In this document: piece after piece, positions 10,196 through 21,409 of the stretch
Position numbering within the stretch: the first letter of the stretch is position 1
Layout of the letters: every line of letters begins with the position of its first letter
NCBI GenBank assembly: GCA_027972325.1
Contig: JAPMOS010000261.1
Location: 1-38,382, forward strand
Length of the DNA stretch: 38,382 bases
Direction of reading: 5' to 3'
From: Paratrimastix pyriformis
Lineage: Eukaryota; Preaxostyla; Paratrimastigidae
Made by a program: the position numbers and the translations under genes
Notes under the pieces: generated by a model
The model's database searches: none
What the model was told of the DNA's origin: nothing
Seen by the model: only the letters and a program-made list of their open reading frames with translations

Positions 10196-11216
10196 AAAGA
10201 ACGTGCCGCATCAGCAACATCCCAGAGAAGGATCATCCATCTGACCAGACGGTCAGACAGGCATCTCAGGGGGCCAGATATCTGAAATTCTAAGGATAAG
10301 CCGCTGCCAGACGTCCCAACAACCAACAAACCGGTAGTTATTTCCGATATCGGACAGGGCCCACCTCCGAGGCAAAGCACTCTGTCCAGCCGGGAGACTA
10401 TGATCAAAGCATGATTAGAAACTCTCCATCCATCTTCCTCCATCCACAGACCAACGAGACATCGGCTAGACATACCACACCAACCTGAGGGCAGCCGCCA
10501 CCCAATGCAGCCACCCCACCAAGCCGGCACACCATCCAACCACCGTTGGAAAGTAGGGGCGCTCAGCCCACCAGAAAGCGCGGGAGAAAACAGCCATCCC
10601 AACCCCCGCCAACCCTCCTGATCCCATCTCTCTCCCTTCCACCACCGGCCCCATCGCTCCTTCCATAGGTCTTCCCCATCTCCGTACCAGCATTCCCAGT
10701 TCTCATTACCAGTCTTTATCCAACCCAGACAACCACGCTTCTCGCCCCTCTCTTTTGGATCAACTACATTTACCCCTTTATTAATTCCCCACCCAATTCC
10801 CGTTCCCCTCCTTCTTGTCTGTGATATCTCCACCACTCCAATTTTACCTTCCACCTCTCTCCACCAATTCCACCATCTGTTCCACCCCTCAGTTGCATAA
10901 TGATTCCCCTCCCCATTCCAACCAAGCCCCCACCGCCTTCTTTCCCTTTTCCCATATCCCTCGCCCCTTTCCCTCGTTTTTCGGTATTCAATACATCGTG
11001 CCACCAAACAAAACTCGCGATTACACGATCCACCTCTCCAATTGCGCCCACCCCTTCCATTATTCTCCACCCAGTCCCCTTTCTGCACCCTTCACCAGCA
11101 CCCTTCCACTCGTTTTCAGACAGTGCCAACACAGAAGGACAGGGAGAAATAGGGGCCGATGATCACAGCAGCTGCCCACCCCACGCACCCGTCCACAACC
11201 CGCCCAGCTACCTCAC
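10196..11216 (-). other. Long open but compositionally odd stretch
   Basis: The minus strand stays open through most of this stretch, but the translation is extremely rich in Trp, Gly and Arg because the + strand is a C/T/A-biased tract. Nothing in it resembles a domain. It could hold introns or a 5' region of the gene downstream. I do not call it coding. Confidence 0.3.
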
Positions 11217-12230
11217 TCACAGCCCGCCCGTATCCGCAACAACAACAGCCCCACTTCCCTGCCCCCTCCGCGCCATAGCCCGGGCCCTGGGGACCTCGTC
11301 GGTCGGGATGCGGAGGACGAAACCCCGTCCCACCGCCCCGAATCCAAATCGCGATCCTTCAGTTTGATTTGGTCCGGGGCGGTGAGACCGCTCGTCGCAA
11401 ACCACCGCATCACGTCGGCCACCGATCTGCAACCGGCCGGCCTCAGTACGATGACCGTCTTGCCAGGCACATTCTCGAACTGCTCCGGCCGCTCCCCGGC
11501 AAAAATCGGCCGGCGACCCGCCACGACCGATGGCCACACTGGCGGGCCCCTCACCACACATAGCACACGGAACACCTTCATCGTAGGGTCTTGCACCTAC
11601 CAAGAGATGATCATTCCCAACCCCCACCTGACAGACCTTGCCATGAACTTGTTTCCCAGTCACAAAACAGCCGGGATTGGCTTCCCTAATCGCTTTCAGG
11701 AGCAACTCCAGGGAGAAGTCCCCAACAATCGTAGTGGCTGAGCGCGACTCAGGTAATTCCTCCATTCGGTGGTCCAGGATGTCCAATCCCTTCACCCCAC
11801 AAAACTTGTCCAATAGCTCCAAATCATCTTCATAGATGAGCACCTCAAAGGAGGGGTAGGAGCCCTCCACCAGCGGCTCAGCGAATCCATCCCTCTCCAT
11901 TGCCAATGTCAAGTTTCGATAGTTGGGCGAGGACGAGTCCAGAGGCTTCTTGAAACGAACCGGAACACGGACTCTCTGCGACAAAAGAGACATCATCCAA
12001 CAAACTACCAGTAAGACCACGATCACATTGATAGGGCCGGGACCCGATGCAGGTCCCCCCCTCACCCCACCACAAAAGCGAAATATACCGACCTGACCCT
12101 CACGTCTCTTTTTGCTCGCAGCCTCCGATTGCGCAACAGCTGCTTCTGCATCCCGTTTCTTCTCCTCGATCTTCCCGGCTTCTTCCATTTGCTCCATCGT
12201 CATCCCAGATTGTTCTTCAGTCTTGCTCAT
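11217..12230 (-). CDS. Unrecognised spliced gene, Glu/Lys-rich N-terminus
   Basis: The ATG at 12230 starts a Glu/Lys/Ala-rich coiled-coil-like segment (MEQMEEAGKIEEKKRDAEAA). A GT-AG intron (about 12085-11970 on the + strand scale) ends in ttttgtcgcag. The next exon reads RVRVPVRFKKPLDSSSP, then an acidic region with ELLDKFCGVKGLDILDH and ELLLKAIREANPGCF, to a second probable donor near 11630. A further coding-like exon on another frame (11580-11340) contains AGERPEQFENVPGKTVIV and VADVMRWFATSGLTAPDQ. The apparent membrane helix in an unspliced reading is intron translation. No family is recognised. The gene starts less than 100 bp from the broken 3' edge of a LINE. It may continue into the exons at 10.1-8.9 kb. 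Confidence 0.45.
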   Translation of the reverse strand: MSKTEEQSGMTMEQMEEAGKIEEKKRDAEAAVAQSEAASKKRREGQVGIFRFCGGVRGGPASGPGPINVIVVLLVVCWMMSLLSQRVRVPVRFKKPLDSSSPNYRNLTLAMERDGFAEPLVEGSYPSFEVLIYEDDLELLDKFCGVKGLDILDHRMEELPESRSATTIVGDFSLELLLKAIREANPGCFVTGKQVHGKVCQVGVGNDHLLVGARPYDEGVPCAMCGEGPASVAIGRGGSPADFCRGAAGAVRECAWQDGHRTEAGRLQIGGRRDAVVCDERSHRPGPNQTEGSRFGFGAVGRGFVLRIPTDEVPRARAMARRGQGSGAVVVADTGGL

Positions 12231-12317
12231 TGGAAAATATCAAAAGGCAGCGAGAGAATCGACGCAAAACTCGGGGCAAAGGAATTCAAAACTCAAAGGT
12301 CTATGCGACCGGGGAGG

Positions 12318-13691
12318 ATCCCCTTCTGCTGGACCTTGATGACTCGACCCTCACCCAGGTCCAGGTCCGTCTTGCTCTTCACCCCCCCACACAGGTAGTC
12401 ACACTTGGTCCACGACAGCTGCATGCCCGCCTCCTCCACCTTCCGTCTCACTGTGTTGACCAACCGTACCATCTGCTCCTTGGTTCGAGTGACCAGCATG
12501 ACATCGTCAGCAAAGGCCAGAACTTTCCGCTATCCAGAATATACCCACCTTCCTGTTTTCGCACCTCTGCCAGCACTTCCTCCATGAATGAGATAAATAG
12601 CAGACATGAAAGCGGGTCCCCCTGACTGATGCCTCTCTCTATCTCATAGCTCTCCGTCAGCCCGAAACCTGTGATGACTTTGGCCTTCCTCCCCTCATAC
12701 AGACTATCCACATACCTGATGAATGCCTCCTCCACCCCCATCCGTCTCAGTCCCCTCCTCAGTGCGTCCATGTCCACTGTATCCTAGGCCTTTTTAATAT
12801 CTAACGAGCACATGTGGAATTCCCTGCCTCCCAGAATTTTCGAGTCAGTGAGCACTCCCATAATTTCTGCAATTGGGGTCTCAATCCTCCTCCCTCTCAG
12901 AAACCCAAACTGCTCCTCCCCAAACACATTCTTCTGTACGCACCATTCTTGGAACCGCGACGCCACCACCACCTGCAGCCCCTTCAAGAAGACCTGTATC
13001 AAAGTGATTGGCCTTCTGCCTGCAGGGTCCCCAGGGTACTCTGTCTGCGACTTTGTGGCCATGAACACCGAGCTAACCTTGAACTCCTGCGGCACCTCAC
13101 TCCGCTCCAACATCTCATTGTACCTCCTCCCCAACCACTCTTTGATCTCGTCCCCACAGGCATGGATCATCTCCGCCGTCACCCCATCCGGGCCCGCCGC
13201 CTTGCCATCTGGGAGCGCACCAAGATTGTCTCAACATCGTACGTGGTGAGGGGGCCATGATCACCCTCCCTCTTCCTGCAGCCTTCCTTCTGGCACCCGC
13301 CCCACCCCAGGCTCGCCGGCATCACCCTCGTTGCCAGGTCCGCCATGAACTTCCTCCATCCATTCTTAACCGACTCCGGATCTGTGACCACTTTATCCAC
13401 CTTTCCCTCCGCATTCTTAATTGCATACGACGTCACCGGCGCCACCCCGTCCGTCATGATGCCCTTGTATATGCGCTTGCGCTTCCTTCCAACGCCCGAT
13501 CCCTCTTCCTGTAATGCACTCCTCTCATTTTGGCCAACTGCTTCTGCATTTCCCTCCTCTGGATCGGGTCCCGCTCCGCCATCGCCCTCCGTCTCAGCTT
13601 CTTCATGCGATGAGGCTCGTAATCCCTGTCTGTGTTGGCCATCTCGGAACCCAAACACCTTCCCCGCCGTCTCCCGCAGGATCCCACTCAT
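12318..13691 (-). pseudogene. LINE reverse transcriptase (copy 1, broken)
   Basis: RT blocks are visible in order. GKAAGPDGVTAEMIHAC lies near 13200-13140. GRRPITLIQVFLKGL and EQFGFLRGRRIETP follow. CSLDIKKA lies near 12800, then IERGISQGDPLSCLLFISF, then the FADD region near 12520. The Tyr expected after LDIKKA is replaced by a TAG stop, and the frame shifts just before FADD, so LAFADDVMLVT is read only in another frame. The same blocks in copy 2 are about 85-90% identical. Sequence upstream (GVGRKRKRIYKGIMTDGVAP) is the linker from the endonuclease. Confidence 0.88.
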
Positions 13692-14640
13692 CTGCTCGAA
13701 CGACGGGTCCGCCCCTTCTCCACCGCCTTCCGAAGCAGTTCGGCCACCTTCTCCCTGTATGTACGCATCTTCTCCACCATCCCTTCATACTCATCCTTCC
13801 TCTTCTCCCGCAGCAGCGCATCCAGGTCCGACCTGGACGGGCAGATGGCCACCTTCCTCCGAGTCGTCCCCGCCCATGCCGGCAACATGTTCCTCAGGTC
13901 AGTCACTACCATGTGATGGTCTGTGACTTCCTGCCATTGAACCTCCTCATTTCTCCACACCCACATGTTGTCCAACATTCGCGCCATCGTCCCCTGCGTT
14001 GCCAAGCAAAGGTCCAGCCTGGCCTCCCCTTTCTTCCCCCCTTGTTTGCCCTCCGCCTCCACCTCCACCTTCCCTCCTTTCTTCTTGTTGCGCACGAATG
14101 TAATCTCGTTCTTCTTACCCACCATCTTCGCCGTGTCATACAGACCCAACGTCTCCTGCTCCCCAACCTCCTTGGCCCAGCTATTCGCGTCCGTGTACAC
14201 CACCACGCCCCTCCTCTCAGCTGCTCCCTCCGCAATGCTCTCTTCCAACCTCCCGATAATGACATTCCGTACCCTCACCTTGTCCTCTCCCTCCCCGGTT
14301 GGATAATACAGATTGATGAGCCTCAGATTGGTCTTCCCCTCCGACCAATCAAGAAACATCAAGTAGCCAGGGATCACCTCCCTGACCTTGCGCACTGCGA
14401 TCTGTAAGGTCCGCCTATACCCAATCATCACCCCTCCCTTGGGATGCCGCGCATCTGCATCCTCCACCACCGAGCTCCTCCAGCACCACCCCTTCATCCA
14501 CTTCTCCTCCAATTGCTGCTTGTTGACTTTGGTGCCTTTCGTCTCTTGCAGGAGGGCGATGTTGACCCCCCAACTCGCAGCAGGTCCGCCACATTGCTCT
14601 TCTTCCAGTCTGACCCCAACCCTCGCGTTCCACCCCGACC
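13688..14640 (-). pseudogene. LINE APE-type endonuclease (copy 1)
   Basis: The open frame 14512-13688 plus a short stretch upstream encodes an exonuclease-endonuclease-phosphatase domain. It shows IALLQETKG (catalytic Glu) near 14570, VVVYTDANSWAKE (TDxN-like), ARLDLCLATQG, and TDHHMVVTDL with the catalytic Asp-His pair near the end. One frameshift separates the NVADLLRVGG lead-in from IALLQETKG. In an active LINE this domain would nick the target DNA for target-primed reverse transcription. Confidence 0.85.
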
Positions 14641-14919
14641 CTCATCCTTCCCTCCTCCCTCGCCGGCAGCCCCGCCCTCAGGTTGGCCTCCTTCTTGCCC
14701 TGGCACCACTTCTCCACCCTGGAATTCCTCCTCCTCCGCCTTCTCGTCATATGTCTTCTCAATATCCTCATCTTTGCCACCTGCCTCTTCTTCCTTGTCG
14801 CATCCTTCTTCCCGCGCTTCTTCCTGGCCTTTCTGCTCATCCCGTCCCAGGATACCTGGGCACCCCCGGGTAGAGTCCCCCGTTACCGGGCGCACCCCGA
14901 CTGCCCTATCTCATGCTCC

Positions 14920-15800
14920 TCAGGTCTTCACCTCTCCCGCCTTACCCGTCTCCCTCTTCGTCCCCCTTGTGCCTCCCGTTCGCCCCTTCTTTGCTCCCCC
15001 TCCAAAGGCCGGTCCCCAAACCGATCGCTGCATTCTCGACCCCATCCCTGCCCCCGCCACATAAAGAAAGATGTCGCCATGCCTCGTCTCCTCCTCACCC
15101 ACCTCCCTCACCACGCTGTCATCGAAGCGCCACCATGCCCCTTCAATCCTCTTCACCGCCACCCAATGTCGCCCCCCTCCCTTCTTTCACAGAACTCGGC
15201 CACCGCCTCCAGGCGGTAGTCCGAGCCAAGGACCTCCACTGGGTCCGGCTGCACCGACCACAGCGACTGGTCCCCCCTGCCGACTCGCCGGTCGCGGACC
15301 ACCTGGACCACCATGACATCCTCCATGCCCACCGCCCGCTCCTCCTGCGCATGCCACCGATCGACACCACACTCTGGGCATCTCTTCCGCACCCGTCCGT
15401 CCGCCATCACCACTCTCCGGACCGCATCACTCATCCTGTCACCATCCCTCTCCAGGCGCACCATCAGGCAGTCCCGCTCCCTCTCGCGGCCCTCGCTCAC
15501 CCTTCCACACTCCTGACAGACATGCACCACCCTCATCCGCGCCCCTGTCGGGATCCGAGCTTTCCTCAGCAGGTCCGCCACCGCATCCCCTGCATCCCCA
15601 TCATGGAGCTCATCCAACCCTTCAATCCCCTTCTCCCAGATCGCCTGCTCCATACCCGGGTCTCCCCAACCACCCCTCTCACAACATCGAACAACTGTCC
15701 GGCCCCCCCCACAGCTTCCACCACTTGAAGGGCTGTTGCCACCCAACAACGGTGGCCCGACGTATTACACACGCCTCTGTACCTCCCGACCCCCGCCCCC
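14920..15800 (-). pseudogene. Ubiquitin-specific-protease-like (peptidase C19) domain of LINE copy 1
   Basis: The parts follow USP order. The Cys box reads NTSGHRCWVATALQVV near 15790-15740 (compare GNTCYxNxxLQ). A DGDAGDAVADLLRKA stretch resembles the QxDAxEF box. Paired zinc ligands are present, CQECG and CPECG, 54 residues apart. A His box, GRHWVAVKRIEGAWWRFDD, lies near 15180-15120, followed by a typical DSVV. These pieces fall in three frames, so at least two frameshifts are present. The domain lies directly upstream of the endonuclease on the same strand. I therefore take it to be the N-terminal part of the LINE polyprotein and not a host gene, although a host gene fused or invaded by the LINE is possible. 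Deubiquitinase activity would be the family role. Confidence 0.65.
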
Positions 15801-16714
15801 TGCGACACGCCAACCCCTTCAACCTCCTCCAGCCCGCCACCACCGCCAATCAACTCGCCCGGTCGCTCCATCATCCCTCCATCACTGTCACTTCCCCTCC
15901 CCCTTCCATCAGAGCCTCCTTCTCCTCCCGTACCTCGTCCTCGTCCGCCTCTTCGGGCCAGTCTCTTTGCCTGCCTTTCCATCCTCCCAGTCCGCCAGCT
16001 GGGATCCCGCCCCCAAAGCCCAAACCTCCGCCGCTCCATCATCCACACCCACTCCTTCCACGCCGCCTCGACTTTCAGCGCCGCGCCGAGTTCCCACCAC
16101 GCTCTCCGATTCACGCCCGTCTCTCCCCATTGAGCCACCAGTAAACAGATCCCCACCCATCGATTCCCCCCAAATAGATTTCGTTTGGTCCAATAATGAT
16201 TTCCTCGCCCTGCCCCCTTCACCTGAGTCCCGAGCCTGTGGTATTCCCGCCCCCCCCTGACTTGGATCAAGTCGATCAGGGCCGTCTTCCAAAACCAAGG
16301 CCCCTGCATGAACACACACAACCTACCAACACTACCGATCAAAATCGTCACAAAGGAGATCCACCAAACCGCCATCATTCTCTGCCAACTCCTGCAGAGA
16401 CCCATCCGCCCAACTCCGGCCAAAGATTCCCTCCCAGGGTACTCCACCTGGCAGCAAGCTACTGCCCCATCAGTTTTCTCCACCGTCCGTTCCACCCCAT
16501 TCCACTGTTTCAATTCCCCAACCTTCTTTTTCACCAAATCAGATCCCCATCCACTCGTTCTTCTTCCTTCTGCGCTGCCCTCGCCGGCTGGCCGATTCCC
16601 CACCGATCGCCACGTTTCCTTTACACCACCTCCTTCTTCCTTTGGGTTCGTCCCCAACATTATTCTATTATCACAGCTCCTCCATTTCCGATATAGCAGC
16701 CATCCCTCCCGCAA
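15801..16714 (-). other. Open minus-strand frame upstream of the LINE USP domain
   Basis: An open frame of about 300 residues continues without stop into the USP Cys box. It is rich in Gly, Trp and Arg and has no recognisable domain. It may be the LINE 5' region or N-terminal extension, or just compositional openness of a pyrimidine-rich + strand. No separate LINE ORF1 protein was recognised. Confidence 0.3.
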
Positions 16715-16991
16715 GCTGGCCCCTGATCATGCCGCCCAAGTCCACACCCATTTTCTCCAGTCTGTGTAACAAACCACCACTTCACCCACCACTTACCATC
16801 AACAAGATCGATCGTGCCCCTGAGCGGCGGCCCAACGACGATATCACTACTGCGTCTTTGTCCAGCTCAATACGTGCCATCCGCACGTAAGGACAACCAG
16901 TCGTAATTATCCCGTTCCTTTATGAATATATGGTTGCTCAAGGCATGTTTTCAGAAAGATTCAGATTGAAAACACAACACCTCAAACCAAA

Positions 16992-17435
16992 TCACAGCAA
17001 CCCCTTGGCCGCCACACGCACCACAGTCCGCTGAACGATAGTCCGCGGCCCCCCATACTGCTGCTGCTTCTCCCTCGCCAGCCGGTCTCGTTCCTCGGGA
17101 TCGACCACCAACAACCATGTCCCATCCCAGCGACCCGTCAGGAAGGCCTGCCCCTTCCTGGCGATGGTCGCTGGGTGGATTGGAGGCGTCAGACTCGCCA
17201 ACCAGGCCTCGACAGCCGGCACAGTCGCCAGATCCCGACGACGCAGCATCGCCAGCCTCTTGTTGGGCGGCACCTCGACCCGGACCTCGGGAGGCACCAC
17301 GGTAATGGGCCATCTCGGTTTGGCATCCCGGTGCGGGAACCACTTCGGCATTTCCTCTTCTCCCGCCGCAAAGAAACTGACTTGAAAGATCGCCGGCATT
17401 AACTTGAACACCCTCAGTGAATCTACCAAAACCAT
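16992..17435 (-). CDS. Hypothetical 147-residue protein
   Basis: A complete ATG-to-stop frame with balanced composition. A hydrophobic start (AIFQVSFFAAG) leads into PKWFPHRDAKPRWPITVVPP, then a basic segment (NKRLAMLRRRDL), a helix-like VEAWLASL, LTGRWDGTWLLVVDPEERDRL and a Gln-rich stretch. No family is recognised. The segment ITVVPPEVRVEVPPNKRLAM and the WDGTWLLVVD strand look like a folded domain and not repeat translation. A few hundred bases of unremarkable sequence lie on each side. It may be one exon of a larger gene. Confidence 0.45.
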   Translation of the reverse strand: MVLVDSLRVFKLMPAIFQVSFFAAGEEEMPKWFPHRDAKPRWPITVVPPEVRVEVPPNKRLAMLRRRDLATVPAVEAWLASLTPPIHPATIARKGQAFLTGRWDGTWLLVVDPEERDRLAREKQQQYGGPRTIVQRTVVRVAAKGLL

Positions 17436-17479
17436 AACACCCCTCCTTCTCCCAAGCGCACATGGCGGTAAAAAATTAG

Positions 17480-18070
17480 ATCATAGTCTAAAATTGTGCA
17501 CTTTTGACAACCTAAAAAAATGGTCTTAGCAACTGCCGGGCGGGGGGGGATTCCGATGCCCGGGGTACTTGACTCACATCCCTTTGTCGACTTTTGGGGG
17601 GGTTTGGGGTGTGTGGATATCACCCCGGGGTCAGGTCGACGCTGGAACGACAAGTTTTTTCGTTAAGCTACCTTTCTGGTCTAATTTTTAGACCAGGTGG
17701 TCTAAAATAGATGGCGTAATTATTCTTGCTCCCCCGCTTCGCTGCTGATCCGAAAAATTATGGGATATCGATAAAAACAAAACAGCTGCGTGTCTGTCCC
17801 TTCTCCCGGTTCTTTTCCAAGTCTGAATCGAAAACCGCATTTTATTTTCACCACATAGGGAGAAGAGGGTGAGGGAGACGAGGGAGAGTGAGGGAGGGCG
17901 ATGGATAATGGGACGAAGATGGGGGGGGGGTGCGACGAGTTGGGGAGGAGACGAAATTCGGTGAGGGCGATCTGTTCTTGATTCGGCTGGCGAGATGCAG
18001 AAGCCTCGGAGGCAGCTCCCCCACAGACGGTGGGGAGCGCTGGAGAAGGAGGGCTAGCTGCACGTGCAGG
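17480..18070. other. Intergenic, AT-richer, with a 9-bp-stem palindrome
   Basis: No convincing gene. A perfect inverted repeat CTGGTCTAA-ttt-TTAGACCAG lies at 17676-17696, and further tctaaaat words occur at about 17487 and 17701. Sequence near 17870-17950 is purine-rich (gagggag runs). Confidence 0.5.
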
Positions 18071-18071
18071 C

Positions 18072-18790
<719 letters not shown>

Positions 18791-18794
18791 TCGA

Positions 18795-19232
18795 CGACGG
18801 ACGGGACGGGACGGCAACGAACGGGACGGGTCGGGACGGGACGGCACCAGGGACGGGACGTAGGGGCAGCACGACCAGGACAGGCCGCACGTAGCACAGA
18901 GGGGCACGGTGAAGAACGGGACGGACGGGACGGGACGGGACGGGACGGGACGGGGCCGGGGTGTGGAGAGTGTGGGGGGGAGCAGAAGTAGGGACAGGAC
19001 GAAGAAAGAAAACGGTCCATCCCCACGAGACGGGGAGTGGATCCGGAAAGTGTAGTGGCACCCAGAATGAGCCTACTGATCGGAGCGCTAGGGGCAGTGC
19101 CACCACCTCCGGGGGATCCCCCCCGGCCACACACCACCACGGGACGGGACGAGCAAAACAAAAGGACGGGACGAGCAAGGGGGACGGGACAGGACAGGGG
19201 ACAAGGGACACGGGTCAGGACAGGCAGCTGAG
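18795..19232 (+). repeat. (GGGAC)n-type G-rich repeats
   Basis: Runs of gggac repeat at 18805-18860 and 18910-18960, with a looser series at 19140-19215 (gggacggga, gggacagg). With four or more GGG runs in close register, the + strand could form G-quadruplexes. Pro/Arg/Val-rich minus-strand frames here are repeat translation. Confidence 0.75.
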
Positions 19233-19700
19233 TTACAGATGGATCGCCCATGGGGTCCACACTTGGTCGCCCCGGGACAGGAAGATCCAGTAACTGCAGC
19301 GCAGGACAGTGTCAGAGATCGAGGTGGAGAGGGTTTTGGAGCCAATGCCCAGCAGCCGGGTCATGGCATGATAGGAACGCGTCAGGAACCCGATGGAGCC
19401 CACCTCGAAGGGGACCAGCTCCACCGTCCAGCCCTTCAACGCCAGGTCGCGGGTCAGGGCCAGATAGCGGGCTGTTTTACGCTCGTGTGCCGCACTCACA
19501 TTGTGCTCCGAGGGGACTGTAAGTTCCAGGAGCACAATCTTTCAGTGTCTCCGAGCGCAGCACCAGGTCCGGGCGCTGCTGGGTGCCGGCACCCCAGTGC
19601 AGCATCCAGGGGACACCATTCGGGAAATCGGGCAGGTCAACGTACATCACCCAGTCACGGGCCAGATCAAGTAAGCTCGGGGCGGCAGCGGCAGGGACGG
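19233..19700 (-). pseudogene. Restriction-like endonuclease C-terminal fragment of a second retroelement type
   Basis: On the minus strand, RDWVMYVDLPDF and QRPDLVLRS (PD motif, near 19570) are followed in another frame by LLELTVPSEHN, AHERKTARY, GWTVELVPFEVGSIGFL and a C-terminal WIFLSRGD. This matches the PD-(D/E)xK restriction-like endonuclease or C-terminal domain found in many non-LTR retroelement proteins. The acidic residues (PD, E of LELTV) and the downstream Arg/Lys are present. At least one frameshift separates the two parts, and no reverse transcriptase lies upstream. An Ala/Pro-rich linker precedes it and runs into microsatellite. It is distinct from the APE-type LINEs on both sides. 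Confidence 0.6.
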
Positions 19701-20285
<585 letters not shown>

Positions 20286-20297
20286 TGTGTGTGTGTG

Positions 20298-20460
20298 ATA
20301 CTTCCCAGCTTTCGCCGGGTCCGTGCTCGGGCCGAAGCCCGCGGGTAACATGAACCCCCCGGTCCGCCCTCCCCGCGAGATAAACTCGCAGGATGGGACG
20401 TCCCAAGAGGCCCATGGGTCGGCTACCGTCCCCGAGGGACGGTCACCGCCGACCCCCGGA
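20298..20460 (-). other. LINE 3'UTR with two tetraloop hairpins
   Basis: On the minus strand, cgggc-ttcg-gcccg (20341-20328) is followed by cccggc-gaaa-gctggg (20319-20304), then aagtatc and (CA)n. Compared with the copy at 18072-18222, the second stem changes at two base pairs yet stays paired (one GU in each), and the loop stays GNRA (GAAA versus GTAA). This suits an RNA structure recognised by the element's own reverse transcriptase. Confidence 0.7.
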
Positions 20461-21240
20461 CTACGTCTCCTCGTTCATCCCTTCTTCATTTTTCTCGTTC
20501 TTCTTTCGTTGCATGATCGCCAGCAGCATGGTTTTGCGGAGTGCACCAATTTCGCTCCCAATCTCCTTTTGGGTGTCTTCATCCACAATCCCCAACTCTG
20601 CTGCCAGTCTGCAATCATTCGCGTACATCTCTCGAAATCCGCACCGCCTCCGAAGTCTTCCCGCAACTTTCCGCACCACCCCCTCTGAGATCCCCCTCCA
20701 GTTGTGGAGCACCTCGCCCTCCTTCGGACGCCCCTCGTAGTCAGCCTCCACCTTCCGCGCACCCGCCTCTTTCCGAAGCATATTCTCCAAAGCCCACAAC
20801 GGGGCAGGATCCATCGGAAATCTCTCCCGGGCCCTCTGGTTCTCAAAGAGCAGGATGCCCACGTCGAACGGGGCCTTCCCCGCACCTTTCTCCCCTGTCC
20901 GCCAGAAGCTCGGCAGCCAGAAGCCGAAACCCCCTTCCTCAATGATAAACAGCTCCTTCAATCGCATGTCCCCCCTCAAGGCCAATCCGACGCCATGCTG
21001 CGCCTCCATTCCCTGCACCGGCCGCGTCCGGTTGGGCTTACCCCCGTACGGGACGATTGCGATGCATCGGAAGGCTCTCTTCCCAGCTCTTCCCATTGGA
21101 CTCTCTGCCCAATCGCCAATTGCCTTAAATAATCGGTCCATCTCTTCCTGGGGTTGTACTCCGGGTTGGCAAAGATGAGGAGGTCACGATTCTCCTTGAA
21201 CAGCCCATATCCATCCAGTCTTCCACCCAAAAACAATCAT
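20461..21240 (-). pseudogene. LINE copy 2 C-terminal domain with NPEY motif (possibly methyltransferase-like)
   Basis: After the Cys/His region the LINE continues with LFKENRDLLIFANPEYNP near 21200-21165, and after one frameshift with MDRLFKAIGDWAESPMG. Then come a strand-like FRCIAIVPYGGKP, RGDMRLKELFIIEEGGFGF and WLPSFW. The order (hydrophobic strand, NPxY, helix, strand) recalls motif IV onward of phage-type adenine methyltransferases (FxNPPY). The usual NPPY is NPEY, and no SAM-binding motif was found upstream. It ends in a Lys/Glu-rich tail just before the 3'UTR. A non-enzymatic or different fold is quite possible. Confidence 0.4.
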
Positions 21241-21409
21241 CTTTGCTGGGTGTTCTGAATTCGGGGAAGCTCAAATCGGCATTCCCAGGATGCGAGAATG
21301 CCATCGTTGTCAAACTGCCTGCTTGTCTGAGCAGAGAGGACACCACGTGGGGTCGTCCACTGGTTTCGCAGGGTGCTCTTGTGGGTCTGCCCTTCTGCCA
21401 TCTCCGTGC

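Larger units (their letters stand above)
12318..15800 (-). mobile_element. LINE copy 1 (USP-like / APE endonuclease / RT), 3'-truncated
   Basis: Minus-strand order is a ubiquitin-specific-protease-like domain, an acidic/basic linker, an APE-type endonuclease and a reverse transcriptase. Homology to LINE copy 2 stops abruptly at about 12318, just after IKVQQKG in the region beyond the RT palm. The rest of the RT, the RNase H and the C-terminus are therefore missing. Losing the 3' end is unusual for a LINE, which normally loses the 5' end. It points to later deletion, recombination or insertion next to the gene starting at 12230. Several frameshifts and a stop in the RT catalytic region show the copy is dead. 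Confidence 0.85.

Noticed and set aside
10196-11088. Start of a 677-codon minus-strand protein at 11088
   Set aside because: The first third is Trp/Gly/Arg-rich translation of a pyrimidine-biased strand, and clear introns interrupt the frame further on.
11960-12085. Membrane helix in the protein starting at 12230
   Set aside because: The hydrophobic run comes from reading through a GT-AG intron that ends in ttttgtcgcag.
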